64,000 bases of DNA. Source: Bradyrhizobium sp. CCGB01. Its GTDB lineage: Bacteria > Pseudomonadota > Alphaproteobacteria > Rhizobiales > Xanthobacteraceae. Of this stretch, positions 33,461-42,060 are shown piece by piece. The first letter of the stretch is position 1. Each line of letters begins with the position of its first letter. Under the pieces are notes generated by a model. The model searched no databases. It saw only the letters and a list, made by a program, of their open reading frames with translations, and was not told the origin of the DNA. Made by a program: the position numbers and the translations under genes. The stretch spans positions 3,534,001 through 3,598,000 of the forward strand of contig NZ_JANADK010000001.1 of the NCBI RefSeq assembly GCF_024199795.1, given 5' to 3'.

Positions 33461-34756
33461 ATGAGCAGATTGTTGCGAACCGGATTGAATGCAGGCGAGG
33501 CCGCGCCGATGGCCGTGGTCGGTGGCGAGGGCGTCTACTTCCATCTGTCGGATGGCCGCAGGCTGATCGACGGCAGCAACACCGGCGGCGGTCTCGGTCA
33601 CCGTCACCCCGCGATGGTGGAGGCGATCCGCAGCGCGGCCGATACACCTGTCGTCAACGAGGGCTGGACCTGGGTCGGCCGCGAACAGGCCGCCGACGAT
33701 CTGATGACCACGGCGTTCAAGGGCGAAGAAGATTGGGTCGGGGCTGTCCGTTTCTGCATCAGCGGCAGCGAGGCCAACGACATGGCACTGTCGCTCTGCC
33801 AGGCGCTGACGCAGCGATCTGCATTGGCGACGCGCGAGCGCGCCTATCACGGCATCACCGGCCTGTCGCGCAGCATGACGGTGCAGCCGCAATGGCACGG
33901 CGGTCTCGCGGTGCATTCGGGTGGCTCGAAGCTGCCGGCGCCGATGGCACCGGTGCGGATTCTGCCGGCGCCGGATGGCGCGATCTATGGCGGACCCGCG
34001 AACAACACCCCGCCCAGCGAATATCTGGCGGATGCCACGCGTCTGCTGTCGGACACCGCGGCGACGATCATCGACTACACGCAGGGCGGCATCTACTACG
34101 ACGGCGCCTATCAGGATGAGGTCGCGCGCTGCGCGCGGCAGGCGGGCTCGTACTGGGTCGCGGACGAAGTCGTCACCGGCGCCGGTCGCGCTGGGCGCTG
34201 GTTCGCGTTTCAAGGCGCCCAGAGCCGCCCCGACATCGTGACGCTCGGCAAGTCGCTTGGCGGCGGTGCGGCCGCGGTCGCTGCGGTCGTCGTGTCGAAG
34301 GGCATCGTCGAGCGGCTCAAGGGCTCGAGCTGGCAGAATTACGGCACGCTGCGCGGCCATCCGATCAGCATGGCCGCCGTCAGCGCCTATCTGAAAGTCG
34401 TCAGCGAGGAGAAGATCATCGAGCACGTGAAGAGCCTGGAAAAGCTGTTCACCCGCCGCCTGCTCGCGATCGCGCAGAAGCATCCGAGCGTGCAGCGCGT
34501 GGCGGGACAGGGGCTGCACTGGACGGTGGAGCTGCACGGCCCGGATTGGCGCTCCTGGCACGCCGACACGACCGAAGTTCCCATCGCCTCGCGCGTGGCG
34601 GAGCGGGCGCTGGAGGCCGGCGCGGTGATCGGAACCAGCGGCGAGCAGACCTCGCTGTTCTTGGCGCCGCCGCTGGTGATCTCCGAGCATGAAGCCGAGT
34701 GGCTGCTCGACGCGCTCGATCATGGCCTCGACATCGCAGACCAGGAGCACGGGTGA
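33461..34756 (+). CDS. Class III PLP-dependent aminotransferase
   Basis: A 431-residue enzyme of the glutamate-1-semialdehyde 2,1-aminomutase/omega-aminotransferase group. RFCISGSEANDMALSLCQ is the substrate-side motif, WVADEVVTGAGRAG holds the PLP-binding Asp, and K264 in TLGKSLGGG is the Schiff-base lysine. It is intact. It lies between hyuB and the broken acyl-CoA ligase and overlaps the latter's GTG start. It could remove the amino group from the amino acid released by the hydantoinase and carbamoylase. An omega-amino acid or amine substrate is equally possible. Confidence 0.85.
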   Translation: MSRLLRTGLNAGEAAPMAVVGGEGVYFHLSDGRRLIDGSNTGGGLGHRHPAMVEAIRSAADTPVVNEGWTWVGREQAADDLMTTAFKGEEDWVGAVRFCISGSEANDMALSLCQALTQRSALATRERAYHGITGLSRSMTVQPQWHGGLAVHSGGSKLPAPMAPVRILPAPDGAIYGGPANNTPPSEYLADATRLLSDTAATIIDYTQGGIYYDGAYQDEVARCARQAGSYWVADEVVTGAGRAGRWFAFQGAQSRPDIVTLGKSLGGGAAAVAAVVVSKGIVERLKGSSWQNYGTLRGHPISMAAVSAYLKVVSEEKIIEHVKSLEKLFTRRLLAIAQKHPSVQRVAGQGLHWTVELHGPDWRSWHADTTEVPIASRVAERALEAGAVIGTSGEQTSLFLAPPLVISEHEAEWLLDALDHGLDIADQEHG

Positions 34757-36435
34757 ACACGGACCCCACAGCGCCGCATCGATCGCCGGCCTGGCCGGCG
34801 GAAGAACCCTGGCATCTCGCGCTGCCGGAGGGGACGCTGTACGACGCGCTGGTACGAGCCGCACAACAGCGGCCCTCGCATCCAGCGACGGTATTTTACG
34901 GCGCGAGCCTGAGCTATGCCGAGTTGCGCGAGCGCGTCGACGCTCTGGCCGGCTTCCTGCAAAACGCCTGCGGTGTAGCGCGTGGCGACCGCGTCATGAT
35001 CGCCCTGCAGAACTCGCCGCAATATGTCATCGCCTACTACGCGGTGATGCGGGCGGACGCCGTGATCGTGCCCGTCAACCCCATGAACAAGACCGCCGAA
35101 ATCGCGTACCTCGCGGAGGACAGCGGCGCCAGGGTAGCGATCATCGGCAGCGAGTTGAATGAGGTGTTTGCTCCGCTGGTGGGCGGGACAATCGCGCATG
35201 CGATCGTCGCGCAATATCGCGACGAGGTTCCGGCCGCCACGCCCTATACGTTGCCATCGTGCGTGACCGAAGCGCCGTCGGAGGTACCGTCATCGCCCGG
35301 CTGGCACCCCTGGTCGTCCGCGATTGCGCAAGGCTTGCAACCCAATGCGATGAGCGCGGGGGCGGATGACCTCATGATCCTGCCCTACACCTCGGGGACG
35401 ACGGGAAAACCCAAGGCCTGCATGCATACGCATCGCAGCGCGCTGTTCACGGCTGTGCTGCAGGCGCGCTGATATGGCATGGGCGCCGACGATGTGATGA
35501 CCGGCTTCATGCCGCTGTTCCATGTCGCGGGCATGCAGGGCTCGATGAATGCGGCGATGGTGGCGGGCGCGACGCTGCTCTTGATGGCGCGCTGGGACAG
35601 GGACCTGCTGCCGGATCTGTTCGAAACCTATGGCGTGTCGTTCTGGAACGCGGCGCCGACCATGATCGTCGACGTGCTCGCCAGCGCCCGGTTCCGCGAT
35701 CGCTGTTTTGCAAAACTCAAGGTGCTGACCGGCGGCGGCGCTGCCATGCCGACCGCGGTGGCCGAACGGCTGAAGGGCCGCTTCGGACTCGATTTCGTCG
35801 AGGGCTACGGCATGACCGAGACGATGTCGCCGACCCATCTCAATCCGATGGCCGCGCCGAAGCGGCAGTGTCTCGGCATTGCCGTGCACGAGACCGATGC
35901 GAGGGTGGTCGATCCCGAAAGCCTGATCGAGCTCGGCGACAATGTCGTCGGCGAGATCGTCGTGCACGGGCCGCAGGTGCTGCAGGGCTATTGGAACAGG
36001 CCGCAGGCCAACGCTGAATCCTTCGTCGAGATCTCGAGCAAGCGGTTCCTGCGCACGGGCGATCTCGGCTATCGCGACGCCGACGGCTATTTCTTCGCGG
36101 TCGACCGCCTGAAGCGGATGATCAATGTCAGCGGCTTCAAGGTGTGGCCTGCCGAAGTCGAGGCCGCGATGTACCAGAACCGCGCCATCCGGGAGTGCTG
36201 CATCGTCTCATCGCCCGACAATTACCGCGGCGAAACCGTCAAGGCGCTGGTCGTGCTGGATGACGCCGCGCGCGCAACCATTTCGCCGGAGGATGTCGTG
36301 AGCTGGGCGCGCGGCGCGATGGCCAGCTACAAGGCGCCGCGCGCCGTCGTCTTCGTCGATGAGCTGCCTCGTACCGCAAGCAACAAGATCAACTGGCGGC
36401 TTTTGCAGGACGCCGAGTGGGGACGGACGGCATGA
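34753..36435 (+). pseudogene. AMP-forming acyl-CoA ligase interrupted by one in-frame TGA
   Basis: The frame is continuous from GTG 34753 (overlapping the aminotransferase stop) to 36435 except for TGA at 35470-35472. Joined, it gives 560 codons, a normal ANL ligase. Before the stop lies ILPYTSGTTGKPKACMHTHR, after it TGFMPLFHVAGMQG, EGYGMTETMSPTHLNP, RTGDLGYRDADGY and the terminal lysine segment ASNKINWRL. Homologs typically have Trp-Tyr-Gly where this has stop-Tyr-Gly, so TGG to TGA is the probable change. Both halves look otherwise conserved, so the mutation is recent, or the stop is read through, or it is a sequencing error. The second half could restart at ATG 35479, but alone would lack the ATP loop. 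Confidence 0.85.
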
Positions 36436-36541
36436 AAGCTGCTTGGCTGGAAATGTGGCGCAGGGCTGCGTTATGCTGCGCCCGCCGGCACGTCTTTGAA
36501 GCTGCAACCCCCAGCCTCGCCAATCAATCAGGAACTCGCTG

Positions 36542-37474
36542 ATGCGTATCGTCACTGTTGCCGCCGCCCAGATGGGCCCGATCCAGAAGGCCGACAGCCG
36601 CGAGGCCGTCGTCAAGCGCATGATCGCGCTGATGGACGAGGCGAAAGCAAAAGGCGCCGACCTGATCGTCTATCCGGAGCTGGCGCTGACGACGTTCTTC
36701 CCGCGCTGGTATTCGGAAGACCGGGCCGAGGCCGACATCTGGTTCGAGCGCGAGATGCCGAATGCGGCGACGAAGCCGCTGTTCGAGCGTGCGGCGCAGC
36801 ATCAGATGGCGATGAACTTTGGTTATGCCGAGCTGACGCCGGATGGTCATCACTTCAACACCGCGATCCTGACCGACAAGTCCGGCAAGATCGTCGGCAA
36901 ATATCGCAAGGTCCATCTGCCGGGCCATGTCGAATACGACACCAAGCGTTCGCACCAGCATCTGGAGAAGCGCTATTTCGAGCCGGGCGATCTCGGCTTC
37001 AACGTCTGGCGCGAGCTGGGCGGCATCATCGGCATGGCCATCTGCAACGACCGGCGCTGGCCCGAGACCTATCGCGTCATGGGCCTGCAAGGCGTCGAGA
37101 TGGTGCTGATCGGCTATAACACGCCATCGGTGAACGCGGAGAAGAGCGAGGAGGGCGTCGAGAAGCGCCTGTTCCACAATCGTTTGTCCGTGCAGGCCGG
37201 CGCCTATCAGAACGCGACCTGGGTGGTCGCCGTGGCCAAGGCCGGCAACGAGGATGGCCATCCGCTGTTCGGCGGCAGCCTGATCGTCGATCCCAACGGC
37301 GAGATCGTTGCGGAAGCGAAGACCGACGACGACGAGGTTCTGGTGCATCCCTGCGATCTCGATGCGACCGCCTTCGGCAAGACCACGATCTTCGATTTCG
37401 CCCGGCATCGCCGCATCGAGCATTACGGCCTGATCACCAGCCAGACCGGCGCAGTGCCGCCGCCGGAGAAGTGA
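36542..37474 (+). CDS. Nitrilase-superfamily hydrolase, N-carbamoyl-D-amino acid hydrolase-like
   Basis: A 310-residue enzyme closely resembling the Agrobacterium D-carbamoylase along its whole length. Shared stretches include VYPELALTTFFPRW, SGKIVGKYRKVHLPGH, HLEKRYFEPGDLGF, CNDRRWPE and GYNTP. The catalytic triad is E46, K123 and C168. It would cleave an N-carbamoyl amino acid (product of a hydantoinase) to amino acid, CO2 and ammonia. The flavin reductase gene overlaps or abuts its stop. Related amidases on other linear ureides are the alternative. A weak GG-N10-GC element upstream (near 36467) is not a convincing promoter. Confidence 0.88.
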   Translation: MRIVTVAAAQMGPIQKADSREAVVKRMIALMDEAKAKGADLIVYPELALTTFFPRWYSEDRAEADIWFEREMPNAATKPLFERAAQHQMAMNFGYAELTPDGHHFNTAILTDKSGKIVGKYRKVHLPGHVEYDTKRSHQHLEKRYFEPGDLGFNVWRELGGIIGMAICNDRRWPETYRVMGLQGVEMVLIGYNTPSVNAEKSEEGVEKRLFHNRLSVQAGAYQNATWVVAVAKAGNEDGHPLFGGSLIVDPNGEIVAEAKTDDDEVLVHPCDLDATAFGKTTIFDFARHRRIEHYGLITSQTGAVPPPEK

Positions 37475-37479
37475 CGCCG

Positions 37480-38133
37480 ATGGCGGATAATGGCATATCG
37501 CTGCGTGAATTGGATCCGCGCGATCGCTACAAGCTGCTCTGCGGCGTGGTCGTGCCGCGGCCGATCGCGCTGGTGACGACGCTGGACGAGAACGGAGCGG
37601 TCAACGCCGCGCCCTTCAGCTTCTTCAATGTATTCTCGGAGAGCCCCGCGCTGATCGTGCTCGGGCTCCAGCACAAGCCGGATCACAGCCCGAAAGACAC
37701 GACCCGCAACATCCATCGCGACGGCGAATTCGTGGTTCACATGGTGGACGAAGCGCTGTCTGCCGCGATGAACGATTGCGCGGTCGATTTCCCGTCCGGC
37801 GACAGCGAGGTCGCGGCCACGGGGTTGGCCACGCTTCCCTCCGTGGACGTGAAGGTGCCGCGCCTTGCCGCTGCGCCCTTTGCGCTCGAATGCCGGCGTC
37901 ATGTCGTGCTGACCTTCTCGCCGGATCGCGAGCTGCTGGTCGGCGAGGTGCTCAGGGTTCATGCCCGCGACGGTCTGGTCGACGAGGCCAACATGTATGT
38001 CGATCTCGACGCCTACCGGCCGATCGGCCGCATGTTCGGCAATCTCTACACGACCCAGCGGGACACGTTTGCGCTGTCGCGCGAGAGCCATGCACAATGG
38101 CTCGCGCGCACAAAAGAGCTGAAGGACGCCTAG
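37480..38133 (+). CDS. Flavin reductase-like FMN-binding split-barrel protein
   Basis: A 217-residue protein of the flavin reductase-like family. VVPRPIALVTTLDENGAVNAAPFS and FFNVFSESPALIVLGLQ form the FMN-binding barrel, and HRDGEFVVHMVDEAL follows. It may supply reduced flavin to an oxygenase or act as an FMN-dependent oxidoreductase; the flavoprotein at 42057 is the nearest possible partner. I chose ATG 37480 because GGAGA lies 10 bases upstream; the overlapping GTG 37471 has no spaced ribosome site. Its stop overlaps the stop of the convergent racemase by three bases. Confidence 0.82.
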   Translation: MADNGISLRELDPRDRYKLLCGVVVPRPIALVTTLDENGAVNAAPFSFFNVFSESPALIVLGLQHKPDHSPKDTTRNIHRDGEFVVHMVDEALSAAMNDCAVDFPSGDSEVAATGLATLPSVDVKVPRLAAAPFALECRRHVVLTFSPDRELLVGEVLRVHARDGLVDEANMYVDLDAYRPIGRMFGNLYTTQRDTFALSRESHAQWLARTKELKDA

Positions 38134-38792
38134 TGAGCCGAGAACTGCACCGTTCCGAGCGCCATGGTGACGGCCGCCTGTGTCGGGTCGATCACGGCAA
38201 TGCCAAGCGCGTCTTCCAGCGGACGGCGGTGGCGCGCCATGCCGGCGCAGCCCATCACGATGGCGCGGGCGCCGTCCTCGTCACGCAGCGCGCGGCCGAC
38301 CTCGATCATCTTCGCCAGCGTGCCTTCGCCCGAGGCGGTTTCGGCAACGCTCATGTTGAGGGGGCGCTCGCCGGCGAGGCGCTCGGTCAATCCCATCTGC
38401 CTGAGATAGCGCATGTGGCGCGGGATCGAGCGCTGGGCGATCGCAATGACACCGAAGGTTTCGGCCCGCGCCAGCGCCGTCAGCACGCCGCACTCGGCGA
38501 TGCCGAACACCGGACGATCGGTGCCTTCGCGGCAGACCTGAAGCCCGGGATCGCTGTAGCACGCGATGACGAAGGCGGCCGAGCTGTTGTCGCCTTCGAC
38601 CAGTTTTCGCAGCGGCATGGCGACGCTGTCGACATCGGCCTGGCTCTCGATGCCGAACGGCCCCTCGGCGAGCGACTGGCAGACCAGTTCGGGGCCGCCC
38701 TCGAAGCCGAGCGGCTTCAACGCTTCCTCCAGCCCTTGCGTGACCGCGGGATTGGAGTTCGGATTGATGACGAGAATGCGCGGCCGGGCCAT
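38130..38792 (-). CDS. hyuE: Aspartate/glutamate/hydantoin racemase (HyuE-like)
   Basis: A 220-residue hydantoin-racemase-type protein. The N-terminal ILVINPNSNP is the family signature. Both catalytic cysteines are present: C78 in FVIACYSDPGL and C182 in IVMGCAGMARHRR. It would interconvert D- and L-5-substituted hydantoins so that a D-specific hydantoinase and carbamoylase can use both. It is the only gene of this block on the minus strand, convergent with the flavin reductase and divergent from the second hydantoinase, whose start is 56 bases away. It therefore has its own promoter, probably sharing that short gap. Confidence 0.87.
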   Translation of the reverse strand: MARPRILVINPNSNPAVTQGLEEALKPLGFEGGPELVCQSLAEGPFGIESQADVDSVAMPLRKLVEGDNSSAAFVIACYSDPGLQVCREGTDRPVFGIAECGVLTALARAETFGVIAIAQRSIPRHMRYLRQMGLTERLAGERPLNMSVAETASGEGTLAKMIEVGRALRDEDGARAIVMGCAGMARHRRPLEDALGIAVIDPTQAAVTMALGTVQFSAH

Positions 38793-38848
38793 GTTGGTCT
38801 TCCCTCGAAATGGCGATCATCTGGCTCAGGCATATCATGGAGTGCCTC

Positions 38849-40318
38849 ATGACTGAACCCACCTACGACCTGATCATTCGCGGCGGCCGCGTCGCCACCA
38901 CGACCGACGTGTTCGAAGCCGATGTCGCGATCTCCGGCGAGACCATCGCGGCGATTGGCAAGGGCCTTCCGCCCGCCAAGCGCGAGATCGACGCGCGCGG
39001 CAAGCTGGTGCTGCCCGGCGGTGTCGACAGCCACGCCCATATCGAGCAGCTGTCCGCGGCCGGCATCATGAATGCCGACACCTTCGAGAGCGCGACCGTC
39101 TCTGCCGCTTTCGGCGGCACCACCACCGTGATCCCGTTTGCCGCGCAGCATGTCGGCATGAAGCTGCCGCAGGTGGTGGAGGACTATCATGGCCTCGCGA
39201 AGAAGGGCGCCGTCATCGACTACGCGTTTCACATGATCATCGCGGATGCAACCAAGGAGACGGTCGAGGAACACATTCCGGCGCTGGTGAAGCAGGGCCA
39301 CGCCTCGATCAAGATCTTCATGACCTATGACCGGCTCAAGGTCGACGACGAGCCGCTGCTCGACATCCTGCTCGCTGCGCGTCAGTCCGGCGCGATGTTG
39401 TGCGCCCATGCCGAAAATCACGGCATCATCGCGTGGATGGTGAAGCGTCTGCTCGCGCGCGGCTACACCATGCCAAAGTACCACGCCGTCAGCCATGCGC
39501 GCGTGTCGGAGGCGGAAGCCTTCACCCGCCTGATCGGCATGGCGGCGCTGATCGACCAGCCCATCATGATCTTCCACGTCTCGACCGCCGAAGGCGCCAA
39601 GGTGATCCGCGACTCGCGCGGGCAGGGGCTCAAAGTCTTTGCCGAGACCTGTCCGCAATATCTGTTTCTCACCGCAAACGATCTCGACAAACCCGGCTCC
39701 GAGGGCGCCAAGTGGATGTGCAGTCCGCCGCCGCGCACGCATGCGGATCAGGAAGCGCTGTGGCAGGCCCTGTCGCTCGGCGATCTCCAGACCATCTCGT
39801 CGGACCACGCGCCGTATCGCTACGACGAGACCGGCAAGCTGCGCGCCGGGCCCAATCCGAACTTCAAGCAGGTCGCCAACGGCTTGCCCGGGCTCGAACT
39901 GCGGCTGCCGCTGTTGTTCGACGCGATGGTCTCGAAGGGCCGGCTGGGTCTGGAGAAATTCGTCGAGCTGACGTCGACAGCGCCGGCAAAGATCTACAAT
40001 CTGCATCCGCGCAAGGGCTCGATCGCGGTCGGTGCCGATGCCGATATCGCGATCTGGGATCCCAACCGCGAGACCGTGATCGCCGACGAGATGATGCACG
40101 ACCTCGCCGGCTATACGCCCTTCGCGGGCCGCAAGCTGAAGGGCTGGCCGGTGTCGGTGCTGTCGCGCGGCCGGGTGATCATCGAGGGCAACAAGTGCCT
40201 TGCGAGCGCCGGCAGTGGCCAATTCCTGGCGCGCAGCGGTGGTGAGGCGGCAAAGCCCACCGGCCGGCTCGTCGCCGACATGGATCCGGAGCGGAATTTT
40301 GGAGCAAAGCTGCTGTGA
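38849..40318 (+). CDS. D-hydantoinase/dihydropyrimidinase
   Basis: A 489-residue cyclic amidohydrolase. Metal ligands are HAH (H62, H64), the lysine K155 in IKIFMTYDR (usually carbamylated), CAHAENHG, FHVSTAEG and D319 in SSDHAPYRYDE. ETCPQYLFLTANDL is conserved too. It opens hydantoin or dihydropyrimidine rings to N-carbamoyl amino acids, the substrate of the carbamoylase at 36542. The ATG at 38849 is preferred because GGAG lies 7 bases upstream; ATG 38837 is in frame but without such a site. It is a paralog of the enzyme at 6832 and heads a plus-strand run to 43493. Confidence 0.9.
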   Translation: MTEPTYDLIIRGGRVATTTDVFEADVAISGETIAAIGKGLPPAKREIDARGKLVLPGGVDSHAHIEQLSAAGIMNADTFESATVSAAFGGTTTVIPFAAQHVGMKLPQVVEDYHGLAKKGAVIDYAFHMIIADATKETVEEHIPALVKQGHASIKIFMTYDRLKVDDEPLLDILLAARQSGAMLCAHAENHGIIAWMVKRLLARGYTMPKYHAVSHARVSEAEAFTRLIGMAALIDQPIMIFHVSTAEGAKVIRDSRGQGLKVFAETCPQYLFLTANDLDKPGSEGAKWMCSPPPRTHADQEALWQALSLGDLQTISSDHAPYRYDETGKLRAGPNPNFKQVANGLPGLELRLPLLFDAMVSKGRLGLEKFVELTSTAPAKIYNLHPRKGSIAVGADADIAIWDPNRETVIADEMMHDLAGYTPFAGRKLKGWPVSVLSRGRVIIEGNKCLASAGSGQFLARSGGEAAKPTGRLVADMDPERNFGAKLL

Positions 40319-40334
40319 TGGTGGATCGCGCGCG

Positions 40335-41309
40335 ATGAAGGTTCTGATCTTCGGCGGCACCGGCTTCGTCGGCCTCAACCTTGCGGAGGTGCTGCTCGCG
40401 CGCGGCCATGACGTGACGCTGTATGACCGCGCAGAGTTGCCGCCATCCGCGCGCCGGGCGCTGGCCGATCATGGCACGAAGCTCACGGCGGTGCAGGGCG
40501 ACATCACTGATGCGGAAGGCATCGATGCGCTCATCGCCAAGGGCTGCGATGCGATTGTGCTCGGTGCAGCCATCACAGCTGGCGAAGATCTCGAGCGTGC
40601 CTCGACCGCGCGTGTTCTCGAGGTCAACGTGATGGCGCAGATCCCGATCCTGCTCTCCGCGATCCGTCATGGCGTTCGCCGCGTCGTCAATCTCTCGTCA
40701 GCATCAGCCTACGGCGCCGCCGGGGGCCGTTATCCGGTGCTGGATGAGGATACGCCCTGCGATCCCATCTCGTTCTACGCGATCAGCAAATTCACTTCGG
40801 AGCGGTCGGTGGCGCGCCACGCCGAGCTCTTTGGCGGCGATTTCCTGAACGTGCGGTTGAGCGCCGTGTTCGGTCCGTGGGAGCGGGCCAGTTCGGTGCG
40901 CGACACGCCAAGCCTCCAGTGTCAGATCCTGGCCGCGTTCGCGCGCGGCGAGCCGGCGATCATGCCGGGGCCTGGGATGAAGGACTGGACTTACGCCCCG
41001 GACGCTGCCGAGGCTGTTGCCATCCTGCTCGAAGCCGAGCGGCCGCGCCATCGGCTCTACAACATCTCCTGCGGCGCGACGTGGTCCGCGCTGCAATGGG
41101 GCGAGGCATTTGCGGCGTTGCGTCCCGGGCTGCAGTGCCGGCTGGCGGTGCCTGGAGAAAGCACCGTCATCAAGCTGCACGGGGCGGATCGTGCGCCGCT
41201 CTCGGTCACGCGGATGGCGGACGAATTCGGCTGGCGCGCGCGGTTCGGCTGTGCCGAGTCTGCGGCGGCGATGAGCAATTGGTGGATGCAGCACCGGGAG
41301 AGCGTCTGA
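40335..41309 (+). CDS. NAD(P)-dependent epimerase/dehydratase family protein
   Basis: A 324-residue extended SDR. VLIFGGTGFVGLNLAEVLL binds NAD(P), NLSSASAYG and YAISKFTSE provide the catalytic Ser and the YxxxK pair, and VRLSAVFGPWE is the typical mid-motif. Substrates of this family are often nucleotide sugars, but members also work on small carbonyl compounds. It follows the hydantoinase gene by 16 bases and the SDR gene follows by one base, so it belongs to the same transcript. Its role in the pathway is not readable. Confidence 0.8.
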   Translation: MKVLIFGGTGFVGLNLAEVLLARGHDVTLYDRAELPPSARRALADHGTKLTAVQGDITDAEGIDALIAKGCDAIVLGAAITAGEDLERASTARVLEVNVMAQIPILLSAIRHGVRRVVNLSSASAYGAAGGRYPVLDEDTPCDPISFYAISKFTSERSVARHAELFGGDFLNVRLSAVFGPWERASSVRDTPSLQCQILAAFARGEPAIMPGPGMKDWTYAPDAAEAVAILLEAERPRHRLYNISCGATWSALQWGEAFAALRPGLQCRLAVPGESTVIKLHGADRAPLSVTRMADEFGWRARFGCAESAAAMSNWWMQHRESV

Positions 41310-41310
41310 C

Positions 41311-42060
41311 ATGCGGCTGCAAGGGCGTACGGCCGTCATCACCGGAGCGGGGTCGGGCATCGGCCGTGCCAGCGCGAAGCTGTTCGCGGAGGAGGGGGCA
41401 CGTCTCGCCCTGGTCGATCGCGATGCCGCAGGACTTCAGGAGACGCTGAGCCTTGTGGGCGGCGCAACGACGCATGTGGGCGACGTCGGCGACGCCGGGT
41501 TCGCCGAGACTGTCGTCGGCGACGTCGTCGCGAGGCACGGGCATCTCGACGTCCTGATGACCGCGGCGGGCTTTTCCTGCGGCGGCACGGTGCTGACGAC
41601 GAGCCCGGACGACTGGGACGCGGTGTTCCGTACCAATGTCGGCGGCACCTGGCTGTGGGCGCGGGCTGCGGTGCCACAGATGCAGCGGCAGAAGCGCGGC
41701 TCGATCATCACGCTGGCATCGCAGCTTGCGATTGCCGGCGGCAAGAGCAACAGCGCCTACATCGCCGCCAAGGGCGCGATCGTCAGCCTGACGCGGACCA
41801 TGGCGGTGGATTTCGCGGCCGATGGCATCCGGGTCAACGCGATCGCGCCCGGCGCGATCGACACGCCGATGCTTCGTCGCAGCTTTGCCCGGCACGCCAA
41901 TTCGGAAGAGGTGCGCGAAGCCTCCCGCTACCGCCATGCCATGAAGCGGTTCGGCGAGGCGGAGGAGATCGCGCAAGCCGCGCTGCATCTCGCCAGCGAC
42001 GCATCCTCCTTCACGACCGGCACGGTGATGGTGGTCGACGGAGGCTGGCTCGCGGCATGA
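41311..42060 (+). CDS. Short-chain dehydrogenase/reductase
   Basis: A 249-residue classical SDR. TGAGSGIGRASAKLF is the cofactor loop, with an acidic VDRD suggesting NAD preference. The TAAGFSCGG loop, TLASQLAIAGGKSN and YIAAKGAIVSLTRTMAVDF carry the Ser-Tyr-Lys set, and APGAIDTPMLRRSF follows. It ends with the usual VVDGGWLA. The next gene overlaps by ATGA. It probably oxidises a hydroxy intermediate or reduces a ketone in the same pathway as the epimerase-like and flavoprotein genes. Confidence 0.87.
   Translation: MRLQGRTAVITGAGSGIGRASAKLFAEEGARLALVDRDAAGLQETLSLVGGATTHVGDVGDAGFAETVVGDVVARHGHLDVLMTAAGFSCGGTVLTTSPDDWDAVFRTNVGGTWLWARAAVPQMQRQKRGSIITLASQLAIAGGKSNSAYIAAKGAIVSLTRTMAVDFAADGIRVNAIAPGAIDTPMLRRSFARHANSEEVREASRYRHAMKRFGEAEEIAQAALHLASDASSFTTGTVMVVDGGWLAA

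Noticed and set aside
35470..35472. Selenocysteine or pyrrolysine recoding at the in-frame stop.
   Set aside because: The codon is TGA, so not pyrrolysine; ANL ligases have no redox role for selenocysteine here and homologs carry Trp. A nonsense change or sequencing error is simpler.
36466..36482. A GG-N10-GC element before the carbamoylase gene.
   Set aside because: Apart from the GG and GC pairs it matches the sigma-54 consensus poorly (AGGGCTG, ATGC).
38811..38826. A GG-N10-GC element (tggcgatcatctggct) before the second hydantoinase.
   Set aside because: Spacing fits sigma-54, but the -12 element reads TGGC instead of TTGC and the -24 element matches only TGGC; the predicted start would leave about 12 bases before the ATG.
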